NCBI GenBank assembly: GCA_046596415.1
Contig: JBKJML010000119.1
Location: 1 to 28,408 of the forward strand
DNA: 28,408 nucleotides
DNA from: JBKJML01 sp046596415
GTDB lineage: Bacteria; Actinomycetota; Thermoleophilia; Gaiellales; Gaiellaceae
Reading direction: 5' to 3'
The notes under the pieces are model-generated. The model was not told the DNA's origin and made no database searches. It saw only the letters and a program-made list of their open reading frames with translations. Both the position numbers and the translations under genes were made by a program. This document shows positions 15,171 through 22,331 of this stretch, piece by piece. Position 1 is the stretch's first letter; every line of letters starts with the position of its first letter.

Positions 15171-16628
15171 CTAGATCCAGCTGATGTTCTCCTGCAGGAG
15201 CGGCACCAGGAAGTAGAGGAGGAACGCGGCGGACACGCCCCACATGAGCGGATGCACTTTCTTCCCGTCGCCACGCGCGCCCATCACGACCGTGTAGGTG
15301 ATGAAGCCGAAGCCGATCCCGTTCGTGATCGAGTACGTGAACGGCATCACCATGATGATCAGCGCTGCCGAGAGCCCGATCGCAAGATCGTGGAAGTCGA
15401 TCCCGGCGAGCTTCGAACCGCTCCGCCCGGGCTCGGCTTCGCCCTCGGCCTCGGTCAGCGAGGAGATCATCAGGAAGCCGACGATGATCAGCGCTGCGGC
15501 TGTCGCCTGCGGCGGCACCATGCCGATGAGCGGTGAGAGGAACATGAAGGGCAGGAAGAGGACGCCCGCCACGACCGCGACCCAGCCGGTCCGGCCGCCT
15601 GCGGCGACTCCGGAGCCCGACTCGATGTAGGTGGTGGCCGACGAGGTGGAGGCCGCGCCGCCCGCCATGGCGGCGAGCGAGTCGACGAGGAGCGGCTTGC
15701 GCATCTCCGGCAGGTTCCCGTCAGCATCGAGGTAGTTGGCCTGCTTGCCGACTCCGACGAGCGTGCCCATGGTGTCGAAGAAGTCCGACAGGAAGAGGGC
15801 GAACACCCAGACGAGCGCGGAGATGACGCCGAGCTTCGAGAAGGCGTCGAAGTTGAAGTTTCCGAGCAGCTCGAAGTTCGGCGACGCCGTCACCTCGCCC
15901 GGCCACTTCGCGCCTGAGCTGAACCCGGCGTCGTAGTCGACCGCCTTGTTGATGATCGTCGCGATCACCGTCGTGGCGATGATCCCGACCAGCAGGTCGC
16001 CGCGGAAGCCGCGGGCCCTCAGGATGATCGTCAGCGCGAGCCCGATGAAGGTGACGAGGATCGGCCACGTGGTGAACTCGCCGAGCGTGACCGGCGTGCC
16101 GGTGCCACGCACGACGATGCCCGACGCGACGAGGCCGATGAACGCGATGAAGAGGCCGATGCCGATCGCGATCGCCTTCTTCAGCTCGAGTGGGATCGCC
16201 CGCATGATCTGCTCGCGCAACCCGGTCATCACGAGCACCGTGACGAGCGCGCCCTCGAGCACGATCAGGCCCATGGCTGCGGGGAACGAGAGCCCCTCGG
16301 TCGCCACGAGGCCGTAAGCGACGACCGCGTTCAGGCCGAGCCCCGGTGCGAGCGCGTAGGCGCGGTTCGTGTACAGCCCCATCAGGATCGTCATCACGCC
16401 GGCGACGAGACAGGTGGCTGTGAGGACGCCGTCGAACGGCAGCCCCTTCGATTCGAGCCCCTCGACGCCGACGAAGCTGAGGATGATCGGATTCAGGAAG
16501 ATGATGTAGGACATGACGATGAAGGTCGTCACGCCGGCCATCGTGTCTCGTGCGAGCGTGGTGCCGTTCTCCGCGAACTTGAAGCGGGCGAGCACTCCCG
16601 CTTCGAGCCGTGCCGCAGACGTGGACAT
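15171..16628 (-). CDS. NCS2-family purine permease, AzgA-type
   Basis: This proton-coupled nucleobase importer has 485 residues and about 13-14 membrane segments. The N-terminal ENGTTLARDTMAGVTTFIVM and the SYIIFLNP segment are typical of the AzgA (adenine/guanine/hypoxanthine) branch. Further marks are ALAPGLGLNAVVAYG and SSATTYIESGSGVAAGGRTG, matching the conserved substrate-site helices. The ATG at 16628 is chosen for a strong ribosome-binding site, GGGGAGG at 16636-16642, 7 nt upstream; an in-frame extension to 16733 is poorly coding. The amidase follows 34 nt downstream. The substrate (adenine, guanine or hypoxanthine) is inferred from the branch only. Confidence 0.9.
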   Translation of the reverse strand: MSTSAARLEAGVLARFKFAENGTTLARDTMAGVTTFIVMSYIIFLNPIILSFVGVEGLESKGLPFDGVLTATCLVAGVMTILMGLYTNRAYALAPGLGLNAVVAYGLVATEGLSFPAAMGLIVLEGALVTVLVMTGLREQIMRAIPLELKKAIAIGIGLFIAFIGLVASGIVVRGTGTPVTLGEFTTWPILVTFIGLALTIILRARGFRGDLLVGIIATTVIATIINKAVDYDAGFSSGAKWPGEVTASPNFELLGNFNFDAFSKLGVISALVWVFALFLSDFFDTMGTLVGVGKQANYLDADGNLPEMRKPLLVDSLAAMAGGAASTSSATTYIESGSGVAAGGRTGWVAVVAGVLFLPFMFLSPLIGMVPPQATAAALIIVGFLMISSLTEAEGEAEPGRSGSKLAGIDFHDLAIGLSAALIIMVMPFTYSITNGIGFGFITYTVVMGARGDGKKVHPLMWGVSAAFLLYFLVPLLQENISWI

Positions 16629-16667
16629 GCAGTTGCCTCCCCAGGATGGATATGACCCAGCGAGGAG

Positions 16668-16696
16668 ACAATGAGAACTCGGCCGGACGTTTGCAA
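16668..16696 (-). promoter_or_regulatory. Candidate promoter of the purine permease
   Basis: Minus strand: TTGCAA (16691-16696) as -35, a 17-nt spacer, and CATTGT (16668-16673) as -10. Matches to consensus are moderate (4/6 and 3/6). The start point would be near 16661, leaving a leader of about 33 nt that carries the GGGGAGG ribosome-binding site. I looked for a purine riboswitch in the leader and saw none. The rest of the gap up to 16862 shows only a partial copy of the neighbouring hairpin at 16801-16815. Confidence 0.35.
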
Positions 16697-16862
16697 TGCC
16701 AGCAACAGCCAAAGAACCCGCTCCTAGCGGCATTCGCGGCGGGCGACAGCGTCATCGGGCCGCAACCAAGGTCCCGCGCTCGACCCTCTTCGCGCTTTTT
16801 AGGAGTCCGCTTCCGTGCGCGACGGAGCGTCTTCGCAGTTGGCGGGCGGCGTAGGGGTCTAC

Positions 16863-16908
16863 TGCAGCTGTTCAGGAATCCGCTCCCGCGGATTCCTGAA
16901 CAGCTGCA
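16863..16908. repeat. Perfect 21-bp inverted repeat with 4-nt loop next to tRNA-Phe
   Basis: Two perfectly complementary 21-nt arms (16863-16883 and 16888-16908) flank a TCCC loop; the inner ends read AATCCGC / GCGGATT and the outer ends TGCAGCTG / CAGCTGCA. It starts 7 nt beyond the 3' end of tRNA-Phe in the tRNA's direction of transcription. No T run follows on either strand, so it is not a standard intrinsic terminator, although it may still end tRNA transcription. A partly similar 15-mer (13 of 15 matches to the arm/loop) occurs at 16801-16815, which hints at a dispersed repeat or a decayed small mobile element. Confidence 0.85.
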
Positions 16909-16915
16909 ATAAGCA

Positions 16916-16988
16916 TGGCGAGGGCCGGACTTGAACCGGCGACACCACGGTTTTCAGCCGTGTGCTCTACCAGCTGAGCTACCCCGCC
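16916..16988 (-). tRNA. tRNA-Phe (GAA)
   Basis: Read on the minus strand, the 73 nt fold as a full cloverleaf. The acceptor stem is GGCGGGG with CCTCGCC plus discriminator A. The D-arm is GCTC-AGCTGGTAGA-GC-type. The anticodon stem is CACGG/CCGTG with loop CTGAAAA, giving anticodon GAA (Phe). The T-arm is GCCGG/CCGGC with loop TTCAAGT. The 3' CCA is not encoded. A TAGACT -10 element lies 13 nt upstream of the mature 5' end. Confidence 0.97.
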
Positions 16989-17001
16989 TGGAGCGGGTCA
17001 C

Positions 17002-17007
17002 AGTCTA
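17002..17007 (-). promoter_or_regulatory. -10 element of the tRNA-Phe gene
   Basis: TAGACT on the minus strand ends 13 nt before the mature tRNA 5' end, so the start point would be about 6 nt ahead of the tRNA. The same hexamer precedes the LLM oxidoreductase gene. It lies back-to-back with the arginase -10 on the other strand. Confidence 0.4.
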
Positions 17008-17012
17008 GCCAG

Positions 17013-17018
17013 TAGCCT
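17013..17018 (+). promoter_or_regulatory. -10 element of the arginase gene
   Basis: TAGCCT followed by 7 nt and the GTG of the arginase gene, with no Shine-Dalgarno sequence. It is 5 nt from the divergent tRNA -10, so the two promoters should compete for polymerase. Confidence 0.35.
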
Positions 17019-17025
17019 TCTGCGG

Positions 17026-17934
17026 GTGAGCACCGAGATGCAACGCGGGCTGGCCGTGATCGGGGCCGCACTCGACCTGGGGCAGGGACGCCGCGGCGTC
17101 GACATGGGGCCTTCCGCGATCCGCTATGCCGGACTCGAGGAGCGGGTTCGGGCGGTCGGGTTCGAGCCGCTCGACTGGGGCAACGTCGAGACGGCGGTGC
17201 CGGAGGCCACGCGGTTGCAGGACGAGTCGGCCCGTTATCTGCCGGAGATCACGGCTGCGTGCGGCCGCGTCGCGCATCTCGTTGCGGCCGCGACGGGCCG
17301 TGGCGAGCTGCCGCTCGTGCTCGGCGGTGACCATTCGATCGCTCTCGGGACGCTCGGCGGGCTTGCGCAGGCCCACGGGCCGGGCGGCGCGATCTGGATC
17401 GACGCTCACGGCGACCTGAACACGCCGGAGACCTCGCCGACGGGCAATGTGCACGGCATGCCGCTCGCTGCCGCACTCGGGCTGGCGGGAGAGCGCTTTG
17501 CGAGCGAGGCCTGGCCGCTGCCGATGGTCTCGATTGACCGCGTGGCGCTCGTCGGTGTCCGCTCCCTCGACGACGGCGAGCGGCGTCTGATCCGCGAGCA
17601 CGGCATCCGGGTCTTCACCATGAGTGACATCGACCGGATCGGGATCGAGCGCGCGATGCGCGAAGCGCTGACCCACGTCGCCGGCCCGGGCTTCGTGCAC
17701 ATCTCGCTCGACATGGATGCGCTCGACCCGGAGGTCGCCCCCGGCGTCGGAACGCCGGTTCGCGGTGGCCTCTCCTATCGTGAGGCGCATCTCGCGATGG
17801 AGCTCGTGGCCGAGTCAGGCCTCGCGAGCTCGCTGGAGGTCGTCGAGGTGAACCCGATCCTCGACCGCGCGAACCAGACGGCGAAGCTCGCCGTGGAGCT
17901 CGTCGCCAGCGCGCTCGGCGCGCGGATTTTGTAG
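17026..17934 (+). CDS. rocF: Arginase
   Basis: This binuclear Mn enzyme, 302 residues, hydrolyses arginine to ornithine and urea. All six metal ligands are present: H103 in GGDHS, D126, H128 and D130 in DAHGDLN, and D229 and D231 in SLDMDALDP. The stretch NTPETSPTGNVHGMPLA binds the substrate carboxylate in true arginases and separates this from agmatinase and formiminoglutamase. GTG at 17026 is chosen from the -10 spacing; ATG at 17038 is possible. It is monocistronic and convergent with the methyltransferase gene. A urea-releasing enzyme beside purine and ureide genes fits a nitrogen-recovery region (inference). Confidence 0.95.
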   Translation: MSTEMQRGLAVIGAALDLGQGRRGVDMGPSAIRYAGLEERVRAVGFEPLDWGNVETAVPEATRLQDESARYLPEITAACGRVAHLVAAATGRGELPLVLGGDHSIALGTLGGLAQAHGPGGAIWIDAHGDLNTPETSPTGNVHGMPLAAALGLAGERFASEAWPLPMVSIDRVALVGVRSLDDGERRLIREHGIRVFTMSDIDRIGIERAMREALTHVAGPGFVHISLDMDALDPEVAPGVGTPVRGGLSYREAHLAMELVAESGLASSLEVVEVNPILDRANQTAKLAVELVASALGARIL

Positions 17935-17998
17935 CTCAGGCGCAAAGACCGACCCTGAAGGGGCCACCAGCGGCCCAAAACCCTGCTTACGGCCAGTT

Positions 17999-18835
17999 TC
18001 AGTTCGCGGAGACGACGAGCGAGACGCCGCCGATCGTGTAGCCGGCATCGCCGGCGTACGGCTGCAGTTGTTCCCGGGCTCTCGCCAACACCTGTGCGCG
18101 CGCGGCTGCGTCGAGCTCCTCGAGTCGGCCCCGCAGATCCCGGCTGAGGCTGGTCTGGACCTCGACGTACTCGTCGAAGGATTCGTACTGCCAGCTGAGC
18201 ACGACCTCGGCGATCGCGGGCGGCTCGAAGCCGGCCGTCACGACGAGGTCGGCGAGCCGGCCGGTGTCGGCGAGGGCGAACATGCCCGGTGCGAGCGGGT
18301 CGGGTGGCTCCATGAGCCCGAGTGCGAGCAGCGAGCGGCCGATCGCGGTCGCCCAGCGGTTTTGGCCGGGCGGGCCCCAGACCGCGAACGAGAGCCGCCC
18401 GCCGTCCCGGAGCACGCGGCGCGTCTCCCGGAGTGCTTGCAGCGGGTCCGGCATCAGCATGTAGCCCCAGCGGCAGAGGACGCCGTCGACCGACGCAGCG
18501 GGTAGATCGAGCGCCTGTGCGTCGAGGACGCGGTACTCGACGTTCTCGAGGCCGAGCTCCCCACCTCGGCGACGGGCGGCGTCGACCATCTCGGGTGCGA
18601 GGTCGCTCGAGATCAGCAGGCCGGCGGGACCGAGCAGGAGCGCTGCGGTGAACCCCGTGTCGCCAGGCCCGGCGGCGAGCTCGAGCAGGGTCTGGCCGGG
18701 CTGTGGGTCGAGCGCGGCGACGATCGCCTCGCCGACCGGTGCGGACGCCGCCCACAAGCGCTCCCGTTGCTCCTCCCAGCCGGCGGCTACCGCACCCCAG
18801 GACTCGCGGGCCCGGACCGTCTCCGCGTCGGTCAC
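17999..18835 (-). CDS. Class I SAM-dependent methyltransferase, substrate unknown
   Basis: This 278-residue protein has a Rossmann-type SAM fold. Motif I is LLELAAGPGDTGFTA, an acidic residue ends strand 2 in ISSDLAPEM, VLDAQALDLP is the adenine-loop motif, and LRETRRVLRDGGRLSFAVWG is the UbiE/Methyltransf_11-type post-motif. The N-terminus (ARESWGAVAAGWEEQRERLW) is the usual helix of this group. The GTG start overlaps the stop of the LLM oxidoreductase gene (GTGA), so the two are translationally coupled. The substrate cannot be deduced; coupling hints at a product or cofactor handled by the LLM enzyme. Confidence 0.88.
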   Translation of the reverse strand: MTDAETVRARESWGAVAAGWEEQRERLWAASAPVGEAIVAALDPQPGQTLLELAAGPGDTGFTAALLLGPAGLLISSDLAPEMVDAARRRGGELGLENVEYRVLDAQALDLPAASVDGVLCRWGYMLMPDPLQALRETRRVLRDGGRLSFAVWGPPGQNRWATAIGRSLLALGLMEPPDPLAPGMFALADTGRLADLVVTAGFEPPAIAEVVLSWQYESFDEYVEVQTSLSRDLRGRLEELDAAARAQVLARAREQLQPYAGDAGYTIGGVSLVVSAN

Positions 18836-19851
18836 GCGTCGCCGTCGGCGAACCGGGGCAGGATCTCCGATCCGTACGCCTGCAGCGTCTCCTCCTGGCC
18901 TTCCGTCATCAGGTAGACGTTGAACTGGTCGACCCCGATCGACTCGAGCTCCTTCAGCTTCGCCGTCGCCTGGTCGGCCGTGCCGAGCACGCAGAAGCGG
19001 TCGCAGATCTCGTCGGTGACGAATGCGCCGTGCTTCGCGCCGACCCGAGAGTGCTCGTTGTAGTCGTAGAACTTGCGCGCCTCGACGTAGTCGGTGAGTA
19101 CCTTCGGCACCACCGATCCGTCGGTCCCGTAGCGGTCGATCAGATCCTGAACGTGGTTCGAGACCATCGCGGGGAACCAGCGAACCTGCTCGCGGGCCGC
19201 GGCGAGGTCGTCGGAGATGTAGCTCGGCGCGCTGACGATGCACTTCAGCGCGGCCGGGTCGCGGCCCGCCTCCGCGGCGGCCGCGCGGGCGGTCGCCATG
19301 ATCCACTGGATGATGTCCGGGTCAGCGAGCTGGATGATGACGCCGTCGCCCTGGCGACCCGCGACGGCGAGCGCCTTCGGGCCGTAACCGGCGACGTGCA
19401 TCTCGATCGGCGGCAATTCGGGGCGGACCCACTTGAGCTGCAGGTCCTGCTCGTTCCAGCGCACCTCGTCGCCGTTCATGAACGGCTTCACCATCGCGAG
19501 TGCCTCTTCGAAGTCCGCGACCTTCATCGGCTTGCGGCCGATGTAGCGAACGGCGGAGTCGCCTCGGCCGACTCCCATCACCATGCGACCGTTCGAGATG
19601 TCGTGCAGGGTCGCGTAGGCGCTCGCGAGGACCGTCGGGTCGCGCGTGGCGGGGTTCGTGACCATGTGGCCGAGCTTGATCGTCGACGTCTGGTCGGCGA
19701 GGAGCGCCATCACCGGCATCGACTCCTGCCAGAGAACGTGCGAGTCGTACGTCCAGCCGTACTCGAAGCCCTGCGCCTCGGCGAGCTTCACGAGCCCGAT
19801 CAGCCGCTGGTAGGGCGGGTCGGGCAGGACGGTGACGCCGAAGCTGAGCAT
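18832..19851 (-). CDS. LLM-class, probably F420-dependent oxidoreductase
   Basis: This 339-residue TIM-barrel protein belongs to the bacterial luciferase-like superfamily. The N-terminus MLSFGVTVLPDPPYQRLIGL, the EYGWTYDSHVLW segment, LGHMVTNPATRDPTVLA, MVMGVGRGDSA and IEMHVAGYGPKALAVAGR resemble the Mer-like, F420-binding branch rather than flavin monooxygenases such as RutA. The ATG at 19851 has GGGAGG 4 nt upstream. Downstream it overlaps the methyltransferase; upstream lie an MFS transporter and an M20 hydrolase on the same strand, with the ABC importer and dihydropyrimidinase divergent. A role in reducing or oxidising a cyclic ureide or pyrimidine is an inference from this setting. The cofactor call (F420 versus FMN) is by motif impression only. 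Confidence 0.85.
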   Translation of the reverse strand: MLSFGVTVLPDPPYQRLIGLVKLAEAQGFEYGWTYDSHVLWQESMPVMALLADQTSTIKLGHMVTNPATRDPTVLASAYATLHDISNGRMVMGVGRGDSAVRYIGRKPMKVADFEEALAMVKPFMNGDEVRWNEQDLQLKWVRPELPPIEMHVAGYGPKALAVAGRQGDGVIIQLADPDIIQWIMATARAAAAEAGRDPAALKCIVSAPSYISDDLAAAREQVRWFPAMVSNHVQDLIDRYGTDGSVVPKVLTDYVEARKFYDYNEHSRVGAKHGAFVTDEICDRFCVLGTADQATAKLKELESIGVDQFNVYLMTEGQEETLQAYGSEILPRFADGDA

Positions 19852-19881
19852 TGAGCCTCCCGGTCGATCGCTGGCCCGCCG

Positions 19882-19887
19882 AGTCTA
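19882..19887 (-). promoter_or_regulatory. -10-like element before the LLM oxidoreductase
   Basis: TAGACT on the minus strand includes the TAG stop of the MFS gene. The start point would be near 19875, leaving a leader of about 24 nt with the GGGAGG ribosome-binding site (19856-19861). The -35 is weak. It would allow the LLM and methyltransferase genes to be expressed apart from the M20-MFS pair. Confidence 0.3.
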
Positions 19888-21045
19888 ACGCTCCGAAACC
19901 GCAGTTCCAGGCAGGTCGGCGCGGCGTGGTGTCGCGAGCGCCGTGGCGGCCCAGAGCACGGCGATGACGAGGAAGCCGAGACGGCCCTCGCCCGGCAGGG
20001 AGAAAGCGAGCCCGGCGAGCGGCGTCCCGACGAGGATCGCCAGCGCGGCCCACGCATTGACGAATCCCACCGCGGCACCGGGTGCATCGGACCGAGCGGC
20101 GGCCGCACCCGAGAAGGCGATCGCAAACGGGATTCCGGCGGCCAGGCCGACGGTCGCGGCAGCCGCGACGAGCAGCGTGTAGGGCAGCGGCGAGGCGAGC
20201 AGGGCGGTGCCGGCGGCCCCGACGAGCAACGCCGTGGCGACCGCGGCCGGTGCCCGGTTCGGGTGCGAGCGCAGGAGCCAGCCTCCGTAGGCGCGGGTGA
20301 AGAAGCCGAGCAGGAGCGTCAACGATCCGGCGAGGGCTGCTCGCGTATGGCTCTGCCCGTGGCGCTCCAGCAGTGTCACGACCCAGTTACCGACGATCAG
20401 GCTCAGGCCGAACGATCCCGTGTGGACGGCGGCGAAGCGTTGCAGCCGCCGGTCTCGCAGCAGGCCGGTGCCGAACCCGCCCTGTCGTCTCACTGCTCCC
20501 GAGGTCGAAGGCGGCGCGAGCATCATCAGGACGAGGACGAACGCCGCGATCGCGAGCGCCGAGAGGAAAGGCGCTCTGAAGCCAAGCTGCGTCTCGAGCG
20601 CCGGCACGACTGCGAGAGCGAGGCCGGGCGCCACCAGCGAGCTGCCGCCATAGATCCCTTGCACGAACGGCGAGCCTCCCAGCGAGCGGATGTAGTCGCT
20701 GCCGGCGATGAAGCCGAGCCCCGTGCCTAGCCCGACGAGCGCCCGCGCGCCGAGCCCGAGGACTGTGTTCGGCGCGATCGAGGCCAGCGCGTTCGCGGCG
20801 ATCAGGATCACCAGGGCGGCGATGCAGACGCTGCGTCCGCCGAACCGGTCGGCCAGCCGCCCCGTCGGGATCTGCATCGCCATGTGGACGACGAAGAGCG
20901 CCGTCGTGAACAGGCCGATCGTCGCAAGCCCGACTCCGTAGGAGCCGGAAAGCTCGTCGGCGACGGCGCCGACGTTCGTCATGTTCCAGCCGGACGCCAT
21001 CCCGACGGCGATGCCGCTGGTGTAGGCGCGCGTCCGCGCGGTCAA
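19885..21045 (-). CDS. MFS transporter
   Basis: This major-facilitator protein has 386 residues and about 12 membrane segments. The loop 2-3 signature IPTGRLADRFGGR is clear. The second half contains GNWVVTLLERHGQSHTRAALAGS and the C-terminal FVNAWAALAILVGTPLAGLAF. The start is TTG at 21045, whose TTGA overlaps the M20 hydrolase stop, so the transporter is coupled to that enzyme. Substrate and direction are unknown; uptake of a ureide or export of a breakdown product (for example a beta- or alpha-amino acid) fits the context. Longer in-frame readings extend into the hydrolase gene and are not protein-like. Confidence 0.88.
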   Translation of the reverse strand: MTARTRAYTSGIAVGMASGWNMTNVGAVADELSGSYGVGLATIGLFTTALFVVHMAMQIPTGRLADRFGGRSVCIAALVILIAANALASIAPNTVLGLGARALVGLGTGLGFIAGSDYIRSLGGSPFVQGIYGGSSLVAPGLALAVVPALETQLGFRAPFLSALAIAAFVLVLMMLAPPSTSGAVRRQGGFGTGLLRDRRLQRFAAVHTGSFGLSLIVGNWVVTLLERHGQSHTRAALAGSLTLLLGFFTRAYGGWLLRSHPNRAPAAVATALLVGAAGTALLASPLPYTLLVAAAATVGLAAGIPFAIAFSGAAAARSDAPGAAVGFVNAWAALAILVGTPLAGLAFSLPGEGRLGFLVIAVLWAATALATPRRADLPGTAVSER

Positions 21046-22283
21046 GCCGAGGCGACGCGGGAGATCGTCTTGGTCGCGAGGCGGTCGAGGGCCTCGACCG
21101 ACGCTGCGAGGTGCTCCTCGCGCGTGTCCTCGAGCTTCGTGTGCGAGAGCCCGCGCAGGCTCTGGACGAAGAGCATCACGGTCGGAACGCCGGCCCGGGC
21201 GACCTCGGCCGCGTCGTGGAGCGGCCCGCTCGGCAACCGGTGCGAGCGCTCGACGGTTTCGAGAATCGCCTCCTCGGCGAGTGCGATCAGGCCGTCGTCG
21301 AAGAGGATCGGCTCGATCTGCCAGATCCGCTCCCATTCGACCGAGATGTTCTCCTCGGCTGCGAAGCGGCCGGCTGCCTCGCGCGCTGCAGCGAGCATCG
21401 ACGCGAGCTTCCCCGCGTCGAGGTGGCGTTGGTCGAGGAGCTGCTCGGCAGTCTCGACGACCGAAGTGACGATCCCCGGTGAGCAGACGACTCCGCCCGA
21501 CGTGCAGACCGCTCCGCCGCCCGTCGCACGGGCGATGTTGCGGATCTCCAGCGCGAGCTTCGCGGCCCCTGCGAGCGCGTCGCGGCGCTTGTCCATCGGC
21601 GTCGAGCCCGCGTGAGCGGCCTGCCCGCGCCAGGTGAAGCGGCTCCGTTCGACGCCGAAGGTTCCGAGGACGACCCCGAGTGGGAGCGCGAGCGACTCGA
21701 GCACCGGCCCCTGCTCGATGTGGAGCTCGAGGTAGGCGGCCGCACCCTCCAGCTGGCGCCGCGCGTCGAGCACTGTGTCGAGATCGACGCCGTTCTCGGC
21801 AAGCGCGTCCGGCAAGGAGACTCCGTCTCGGTCGTGGAGCCGGCGCAGCTCTTCCTGGTCGCGCATCGAACCGGCCGCTGCCGAGGAGCCGAAGAGCGAG
21901 CGGCCGAAGCGCGCGCCCTCTTCGTCGGCCCAGTTGACCAGGCGCACGGTCACCGGCGGCGTCCCTGCGGCCGCGATCCGGCGCAGGACCTCGACGCCTG
22001 CGACCACGTTCAGGCAGCCGTCGAGCCAGCCGCCGTTTGGCACCGAGTCGATGTGACCACCGATCAGCACCGCCTGGTCGGACTGGCCGCGGAGCGTGAA
22101 CCACTGGTTCCCGGCCTCGTCGGTCTCTTCCTCGACGCCGATTCCTGCGAGCTTGTTCGAGAGCCAGCTTCTCGCCGTGCGCCACGTTTCCGTCCACGCG
22201 ACCCGCTGCGCGCCTTCGGCATCGCCCGTCAGCCGCCGCAGTTCCTGCAGCTCGTCGATCGTCCGCTGCGGGTCGAGCGCCAT
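21042..22283 (-). CDS. M20-family N-carbamoyl-amino-acid hydrolase / beta-ureidopropionase
   Basis: This 413-residue amidohydrolase is of the HyuC/allantoate amidohydrolase type. It removes the carbamoyl group as CO2 and ammonia from N-carbamoyl amino acids or N-carbamoyl-beta-alanine. Metal-site residues are H77 and D88 in GGHIDSVPNGGWLDG, E121/E122 in WADEEGARF, H188 in LELHIEQGPVLE and the C-terminal H in SGPLHDA (most relatives have GAGHDA). RFTWRGQAAHAGSTPM is the dimerisation-domain motif. It would act after the dihydropyrimidinase encoded divergently. ATG at 22283 is preceded by an excellent leaderless promoter. Allantoate as substrate cannot be excluded. Confidence 0.92.
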   Translation of the reverse strand: MALDPQRTIDELQELRRLTGDAEGAQRVAWTETWRTARSWLSNKLAGIGVEEETDEAGNQWFTLRGQSDQAVLIGGHIDSVPNGGWLDGCLNVVAGVEVLRRIAAAGTPPVTVRLVNWADEEGARFGRSLFGSSAAAGSMRDQEELRRLHDRDGVSLPDALAENGVDLDTVLDARRQLEGAAAYLELHIEQGPVLESLALPLGVVLGTFGVERSRFTWRGQAAHAGSTPMDKRRDALAGAAKLALEIRNIARATGGGAVCTSGGVVCSPGIVTSVVETAEQLLDQRHLDAGKLASMLAAAREAAGRFAAEENISVEWERIWQIEPILFDDGLIALAEEAILETVERSHRLPSGPLHDAAEVARAGVPTVMLFVQSLRGLSHTKLEDTREEHLAASVEALDRLATKTISRVASA

Positions 22284-22289
22284 GGGGCG

Positions 22290-22318
22290 AGCCTACCCCC
22301 GGAAGAACCCCCTTTCAA
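22290..22318 (-). promoter_or_regulatory. Leaderless promoter of the M20 operon
   Basis: On the minus strand: -35 TTGAAA (22313-22318), a 17-nt spacer, -10 TAGGCT (22290-22295), 6 nt, then the ATG at 22283. This is the best promoter in the window and starts transcription at the initiation codon. It fills the 48-bp gap between the two divergent operons, so any regulator bound here would control both. No matching rightward promoter is evident; the rightward gene has a ribosome-binding site at 22322-22327. Confidence 0.65.
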
Positions 22319-22331
22319 AACGGGAGGCGGC

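Noticed and set aside
16643..16862. A purine riboswitch in the leader of the NCS2 permease.
   Set aside because: The conserved loop and junction sequences of the purine riboswitch are not visible, and the predicted leader is only about 33 nt.
17961..17976. GGGCC-ACCAGC-GGCCC as a terminator between the arginase and methyltransferase genes.
   Set aside because: Only 5 bp of stem and no T run on either strand; too weak to call.
19885..22197. One 770-codon minus-strand frame across the MFS and M20 genes as a fusion protein.
   Set aside because: The first half is the wrong frame of the M20 gene and reads as Arg-rich noise; the M20 gene has its own intact frame and a stop overlapping the MFS TTG.
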